The notes under the pieces were generated by a model. It was given only the letters and a program-made list of their open reading frames with translations. It had not been told where the DNA came from and searched no databases. This document shows, in pieces, positions 6,160-9,060 of a DNA stretch of 9,060 nt; within the stretch, counting starts at the first letter, position 1, and each line of letters starts with the position of its first letter. The position numbers were made by a program, and so were the translations under genes. The stretch is from Hyphomonadaceae bacterium UBA1001. Its GTDB lineage: Bacteria; Pseudomonadota; Alphaproteobacteria; Caulobacterales; Aquidulcibacteraceae. The stretch spans positions 1 to 9,060 of the forward strand of contig DBAV01000231.1 in the NCBI GenBank assembly GCA_002291875.1. Reading direction: 5' to 3'.

Positions 6160-6906
6160 TCACCCCGCTTTTCCGAACGCCAGCCCCGCGCCCAGCCTGA
6201 AGGTGGTGGCTGGATCATACCCGGTTTCGACCGCGGCGAGGCGAACCTGCTCCAGCGCCGCCCACGCCGATGCCTCCTCGGCCGCGCGGCCAGGCTCGCC
6301 CCGCGCCAGGGCGGCGCGTGCTGCGCCCGACACCGCCACCTGGAGGCGGGCCAGCGCGGCATCGGGCGCAAGGCCAAGGCCGGCCAGCCTCTGTTCCATG
6401 CCCAGCACGTCCCGCGCTGACAGCAGGGCCTGATCTGCCGCGTCCTGATGCGATCCTGCAGCCGTCCCGCCAAGCGCAACCCGCAGGCAGCGCGAGCGGA
6501 TGGTCGCGAGCATCATGCCCGGGGCCGTGGTGCCCAGCACGATCAGCGCACCCGGCGTGGGTTCCTCGAGCGTCTTGAGGATGGCGTTCGCAGCATTCCG
6601 GTTCAGCTTTTCCGCTTCGTGGACCAGCACCACTTGCCGCCCGCGCATCGAGGCGTGCATCTGGAAGTGCCGCGCAATTGCGCGCGCGGCGTCCACGCCG
6701 ATGGTGCCCTTTTCAGGTGCCACCACCAGAAGGTCCGGGTGGCTCCCCGCCTCGAGAAGCCGCGCGCCGCCATCGGCGTCCCCGCCCAGCACCCGGTTCG
6801 CCAGTGCCTCAAGTGCCATGCGTTGGAATTGGGTATCCCCGCCCGAGACCAGCAAGGCATGATGGCGCTGTGCCGCCGCCGCCAGCGCGTCCACGGGCGC
6901 GCTCAT
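6160..6906 (-). CDS. holB: DNA polymerase III delta' subunit (clamp loader), short form
   Basis: Clamp-loader subunit that helps load the sliding clamp during replication. The 248-aa product carries recognisable delta'/RuvB-like AAA+ elements: SHPDLLVVAPEKGTIGVD (55-72), RGRQVVLVHEAEKLNRNAANAILKTLEEP split over 88-116 (Walker B region and following helix), and the sensor-1 SRC motif at 138-140 (TIRSRC). The N-terminus has no P-loop: where other delta' proteins show a GPxGIGK-like turn, this one reads LLVSGGDTQFQRMALEAL. There is no four-cysteine zinc module. The length is below the usual 300-340 aa, mainly from a reduced C-terminal collar region. The ATG overlaps the tmk stop by 4 nt, and no good Shine-Dalgarno site is visible, so translation is probably coupled. 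The tmk-holB pairing supports the call. Confidence 0.88.
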   Translation of the reverse strand: MSAPVDALAAAAQRHHALLVSGGDTQFQRMALEALANRVLGGDADGGARLLEAGSHPDLLVVAPEKGTIGVDAARAIARHFQMHASMRGRQVVLVHEAEKLNRNAANAILKTLEEPTPGALIVLGTTAPGMMLATIRSRCLRVALGGTAAGSHQDAADQALLSARDVLGMEQRLAGLGLAPDAALARLQVAVSGAARAALARGEPGRAAEEASAWAALEQVRLAAVETGYDPATTFRLGAGLAFGKAG

Positions 6907-7535
6907 GTCAGCACGCCCGCCGCACCCAGCATTTCGAGCGCATCCGCCAGCACCGCGTCCGGCGATCGCAGCGCATCGAGCACGCGCATGCGCTGGGGTT
7001 CCTGATCGGCCAGCGCCAGGAATGCCTCGCGCACGCCATTGTGAAAGGCGATGCCACGGCGCTCGAAGCGCGCCTCGTCCGCCCCGCGCGCCATGGCGCG
7101 GGCCAGTCCCACCTCCGGCGTGACGTCCAGAACCAGCGTCAGGTCGGGTTCGATGATGCCAAGGGCGCGGCTGAGCGTATCGACCATCGACCTCCCCTGC
7201 CCTGCCACCATGCCCTGATAAACCCGGGTGGAGTCGGTAAAGCGGTCGCAGATCACCAGATGTCCCTGCGCCAGCGCCGGCAGGATCACACGTTCGAGGT
7301 GATCGCTGCGCGCGGCCAGCGCCAGCAGCAACTCGGTACGGGACGACCAGCGCGCCACGTCCCCGGTCACGAGCAGCGCGCGGATCTGGTCGGCACCCTC
7401 GGTGCCGCCAGGCTCGCGTGTCGTCACCACCATTCTGCCGGACGCCTTGAGCCGGGCGGCCAGCGAACGGATCAGCGACGACTTGCCGGCCCCTTCCCCG
7501 CCCTCGATGGTGATCAGCCGTCCCGGCGCGGCCAC
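6903..7535 (-). CDS. tmk: Thymidylate kinase
   Basis: Phosphorylates dTMP to dTDP with ATP, an essential step of dTTP synthesis in the cytosol. The protein has 210 aa, as usual. The P-loop is GGEGAGKSS (12-20), the dTMP-site REPGGT is at 40-45, and the DRFTDSTRVYQG signature is at 97-108. A lid region with several arginines (about 146-160, ARAMARGADEARFERR) is typical of the bacterial enzyme. The start is GTG at 7535, immediately before the conserved strand leading to the P-loop and 1 nt after the dacF stop. The stop overlaps the holB start by 4 nt. Confidence 0.97.
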   Translation of the reverse strand: MAAPGRLITIEGGEGAGKSSLIRSLAARLKASGRMVVTTREPGGTEGADQIRALLVTGDVARWSSRTELLLALAARSDHLERVILPALAQGHLVICDRFTDSTRVYQGMVAGQGRSMVDTLSRALGIIEPDLTLVLDVTPEVGLARAMARGADEARFERRGIAFHNGVREAFLALADQEPQRMRVLDALRSPDAVLADALEMLGAAGVLT

Positions 7536-7536
7536 C

Positions 7537-8736
7537 TCAGGGCTGCCCGCCCAGCATCACGCGCAGGGCCATGAAGGCGCGACCCAGAAAGTTCAGGCGT
7601 CCCACATCTTCACCCGCCACCAGTGGCACACGCTGGGTTGCGGTCCCGGGCGCGCGGATTTCCAGGACCGCGATCTGCTGCCCCTTGGTGATCGGGGCCC
7701 TGATCGGTCCGGTGTAAACGATCTCGGCGGTCAGGCCCGCCCGCGCGGTGCGGTGGAAGGCGGCACTGACGGCCTGTCCGACCACCAGCGAAACGTTTGG
7801 CCGCGCGCCCATGAAGACCGTGGCAGTGCCGACCGATGCGCCCTCGTCGAACATCTGAAAGGCGCGGAATTCGGTGAATGCGGCGCGCATCAGGCGCTGG
7901 GCCTCCGAACCGCGTGTGGCCATGCTGGGCATGCCATTGAACACGATGATGCGGCGCTGGTCGTTCTGCACCGCCGAGCCGACCATGCCATAGCCCGATG
8001 CGTCGGTGTGTCCGGTCTTGACCCCATCCGCGCCGGTCACCCGCCCCAGCAGCGGATTTCGGTTCTCCTGGGTGCGGTCATTGAAGCTGAAGGTGCGCTG
8101 GGAATACAGCCGATAGAGTTCGGGGTGATCGCGGATGATGATCGAGGCCAACCGCGCCAGGTCCACCGCACTGATGACATGGCCGTCCTCGGGAAGTCCG
8201 GTCACATTGCGAAAGCTGGACGAGGTCAGGCCGAGCGCCGCCGCCCGCTCGTTCATCAGCTGGACAAAGGCTTCTTCTGAACCGGCTATGCCTTCTGCCA
8301 GGACGATGCAGGCATCGTTCGCCGACACCACGATCACCCCCGTGATCAGGTCGCGCACGCTGACCTGGGCATTCAGGGGCAGGAACATGTGCGAGCCATC
8401 GGACATCGCGCCATGCCGCCAGGCTTTTTCGCTGACCGGAAAGGTGGTGTCGAGTGTGATGTCGCCCGCCTTGAGTCGCTCGGCGACGACCAGCATGGTC
8501 ATCAGCTTGCTCATCGACGCCGGCGGCATCGGGGTCTCGCCGTCCTTGGAATAGAGCACCGCACCCGTCGCGTGATCCAGGATCACCGCATGGCTGGCCG
8601 CCGTGCGCAGCGGATCCTCGGGGGTTCCAGCCGCCTGTTCGGCCGGCGCGGCGGGGCGGACCTGTGCCACCGAGGCATTGAGGCCCATGCCCGAGGCCAA
8701 CAGGATGGTCAGCGTCAGCGTCAGTCCGCGTAGCAA
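7537..8736 (-). CDS. dacF: D-alanyl-D-alanine carboxypeptidase, DacF/PBP5-type
   Basis: Periplasmic low-molecular-weight penicillin-binding protein that removes the terminal D-Ala from peptidoglycan stem peptides. The 399-aa precursor starts with a Sec signal peptide (hydrophobic residues 5-20, likely cut after Ala24 in ASVA-Q). The peptidase S11 catalytic triad of motifs is complete: SxxK at Ser74-Met-Ser-Lys77, SxN at Ser138-Ala-Asn140, and KTG at 240-242. A PBP5-type C-terminal beta domain follows, and the amphipathic tail LGRAFMALRVMLGG could anchor the protein to the inner membrane. The start codon is TTG, justified by GGAGG 6 nt upstream and the intact signal peptide. The stop is 1 nt before tmk. 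Confidence 0.96.
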   Translation of the reverse strand: MLRGLTLTLTILLASGMGLNASVAQVRPAAPAEQAAGTPEDPLRTAASHAVILDHATGAVLYSKDGETPMPPASMSKLMTMLVVAERLKAGDITLDTTFPVSEKAWRHGAMSDGSHMFLPLNAQVSVRDLITGVIVVSANDACIVLAEGIAGSEEAFVQLMNERAAALGLTSSSFRNVTGLPEDGHVISAVDLARLASIIIRDHPELYRLYSQRTFSFNDRTQENRNPLLGRVTGADGVKTGHTDASGYGMVGSAVQNDQRRIIVFNGMPSMATRGSEAQRLMRAAFTEFRAFQMFDEGASVGTATVFMGARPNVSLVVGQAVSAAFHRTARAGLTAEIVYTGPIRAPITKGQQIAVLEIRAPGTATQRVPLVAGEDVGRLNFLGRAFMALRVMLGGQP

Positions 8737-8742
8737 GGCAGG

Positions 8743-8747
8743 CCTCC
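8743..8747 (-). promoter_or_regulatory. Ribosome binding site fixing the TTG start of dacF
   Basis: GGAGG on the minus strand with a 6-nt spacer (CCTGCC) to TTG at 8736-8734. It decides in favour of the rare TTG start over the internal ATG at codon 17, which would destroy the signal peptide. Confidence 0.75.
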
Positions 8748-8755
8748 GGCTCGGT

Positions 8756-8772
8756 CCGCCCGAAGGGGGCGG
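8756..8772 (-). other. Small G/C hairpin ahead of dacF
   Basis: On the minus strand CCGCCC and GGGCGG pair as a 6-bp stem around a 5-nt CCTTC loop, ending 8 nt before the dacF Shine-Dalgarno site. There is no T-run after it, so it does not look like an intrinsic terminator. It could tune dacF expression or be chance in GC-rich DNA. Confidence 0.3.
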
Positions 8773-8816
8773 TCATCCATGCCCATGTGGATGAAGTCCG
8801 GCTGACGGCGCGTCAA
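8773..8816 (-). promoter_or_regulatory. Candidate dacF promoter with dyad overlapping the -35
   Basis: Reading the minus strand, TTGACG (8816-8811) matches an alphaproteobacterial -35 element. It is part of the dyad TGACG-CGC-CGTCA (8815-8803). The -10 region 17-18 nt downstream (around CATCCA) is a poor match to known consensus sequences. The location, 67-80 nt before the dacF start in the only sizeable gap of this cluster, suits a promoter, but the evidence is weak. Confidence 0.3.
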
Positions 8817-8835
8817 CGCCCCTGCTGCGCGGGCT

Positions 8836-9060
8836 TCAGTCGATCCGCACGATCACCGCGGCACCGGCCACCGCGCGCACCGCGCCCTCTCGCTCGCGCG
8901 CGGCATCACGCGTCGGGAACGGGCCGACCAGCACGCGGGTGACCGCCCTGCCCCCGACCTCACCGGGCGCCAGGCGGACCGGCATGGATCCGTTTAGCTG
9001 GTCGCGCACGCGGTCGGCATTCTGGGGCACCGAGAACAGGCCCGCCTGAACAAAATAGCC
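8836..9060 (-). CDS. rlpA: SPOR-domain protein C-terminus, probably RlpA (5' end missing)
   Basis: Only the last 74 residues lie in the window. They open with GYFVQAGLFS and NADRVRDQL, the start of a SPOR domain, which binds glycan strands stripped of stem peptides at the division septum. The rest (RVLVGPFPTRDAAREREGAV ending VIVRID) completes the domain, so SPOR is the C-terminal domain. Position directly upstream of dacF suggests RlpA, the septal lytic transglycosylase or lipoprotein that commonly precedes dacF in Alphaproteobacteria. The catalytic double-psi barrel domain would lie beyond 9060 and cannot be seen, so another SPOR protein is possible. The open frame continues through the window edge without a stop; a GTG at 9030 is internal. 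A 99-nt gap separates its stop from dacF. Confidence 0.8.
   Translation of the reverse strand, partial: GYFVQAGLFSVPQNADRVRDQLNGSMPVRLAPGEVGGRAVTRVLVGPFPTRDAAREREGAVRAVAGAAVIVRID

Noticed and set aside
5355..6200. Plus-strand frames opposite tatD (also 6678-7574 and 7402-8280 opposite holB, tmk and dacF)
   Set aside because: All are reverse-strand mirrors of conserved genes without motifs of their own.
1..9060. Mobile elements, CRISPR arrays, tRNA genes, phage or defence genes
   Set aside because: No repeats of the right spacing, transposase or integrase motifs, or tRNA-like cloverleaf were seen. All space is taken by housekeeping genes with uniform composition.

Overview
The window looks like a typical high-GC alphaproteobacterial chromosome segment, with strong G/C preference at third codon positions throughout. 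The lineage call rests on gene order. An ntrX, D-amino-acid transaminase, hfq, hflX run and an rlpA/SPOR, dacF, tmk, holB, tatD, metallo-hydrolase run are both arrangements I associate with Alphaproteobacteria, with sphingomonad-like or Rhodospirillales-like genomes the best guess. The exact lineage is inference, because there is no rRNA or other marker here.

Layout: on the plus strand lie ntrX (3' part only, 1-1155), a D-amino-acid transaminase (1158-2027), hfq (2096-2350) and hflX (2331-3674), all tightly packed. On the minus strand, reading from right to left, lie a SPOR-domain protein that is probably the C-terminus of RlpA (9060-8836, partial), dacF-type D,D-carboxypeptidase (8736-7537), tmk (7535-6903), holB (6906-6160), tatD (6158-5361), a PhnP-like MBL hydrolase (5364-4528) and mazG (4501-3629). 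From dacF to mazG the minus-strand genes overlap by 4 nt or are separated by 1-26 nt, so they probably form one operon. The two clusters converge and their last genes, hflX and mazG, overlap tail to tail by 46 bp. No stretch longer than about 100 bp lacks a gene.

Function: the plus-strand cluster joins nitrogen-responsive transcription control (NtrX), D-amino-acid metabolism, the RNA chaperone Hfq and the ribosome-associated GTPase HflX. The minus-strand cluster joins cell-wall work at the septum and in the periplasm (SPOR protein, DacF) to DNA precursor supply, replication and nucleotide house-cleaning (Tmk, the clamp-loader subunit delta', TatD, MBL hydrolase, MazG).

No novel defence system, mobile element, CRISPR array or RNA gene was found. 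The points worth checking are departures from family norms inside ordinary genes: NtrX without a GAFTGA loop, a short delta' without a P-loop, TatD with Asn in place of the second metal-binding His, an MBL protein with Gln in the metal motif, absence of metG between holB and tatD, and the mazG/hflX overlap.
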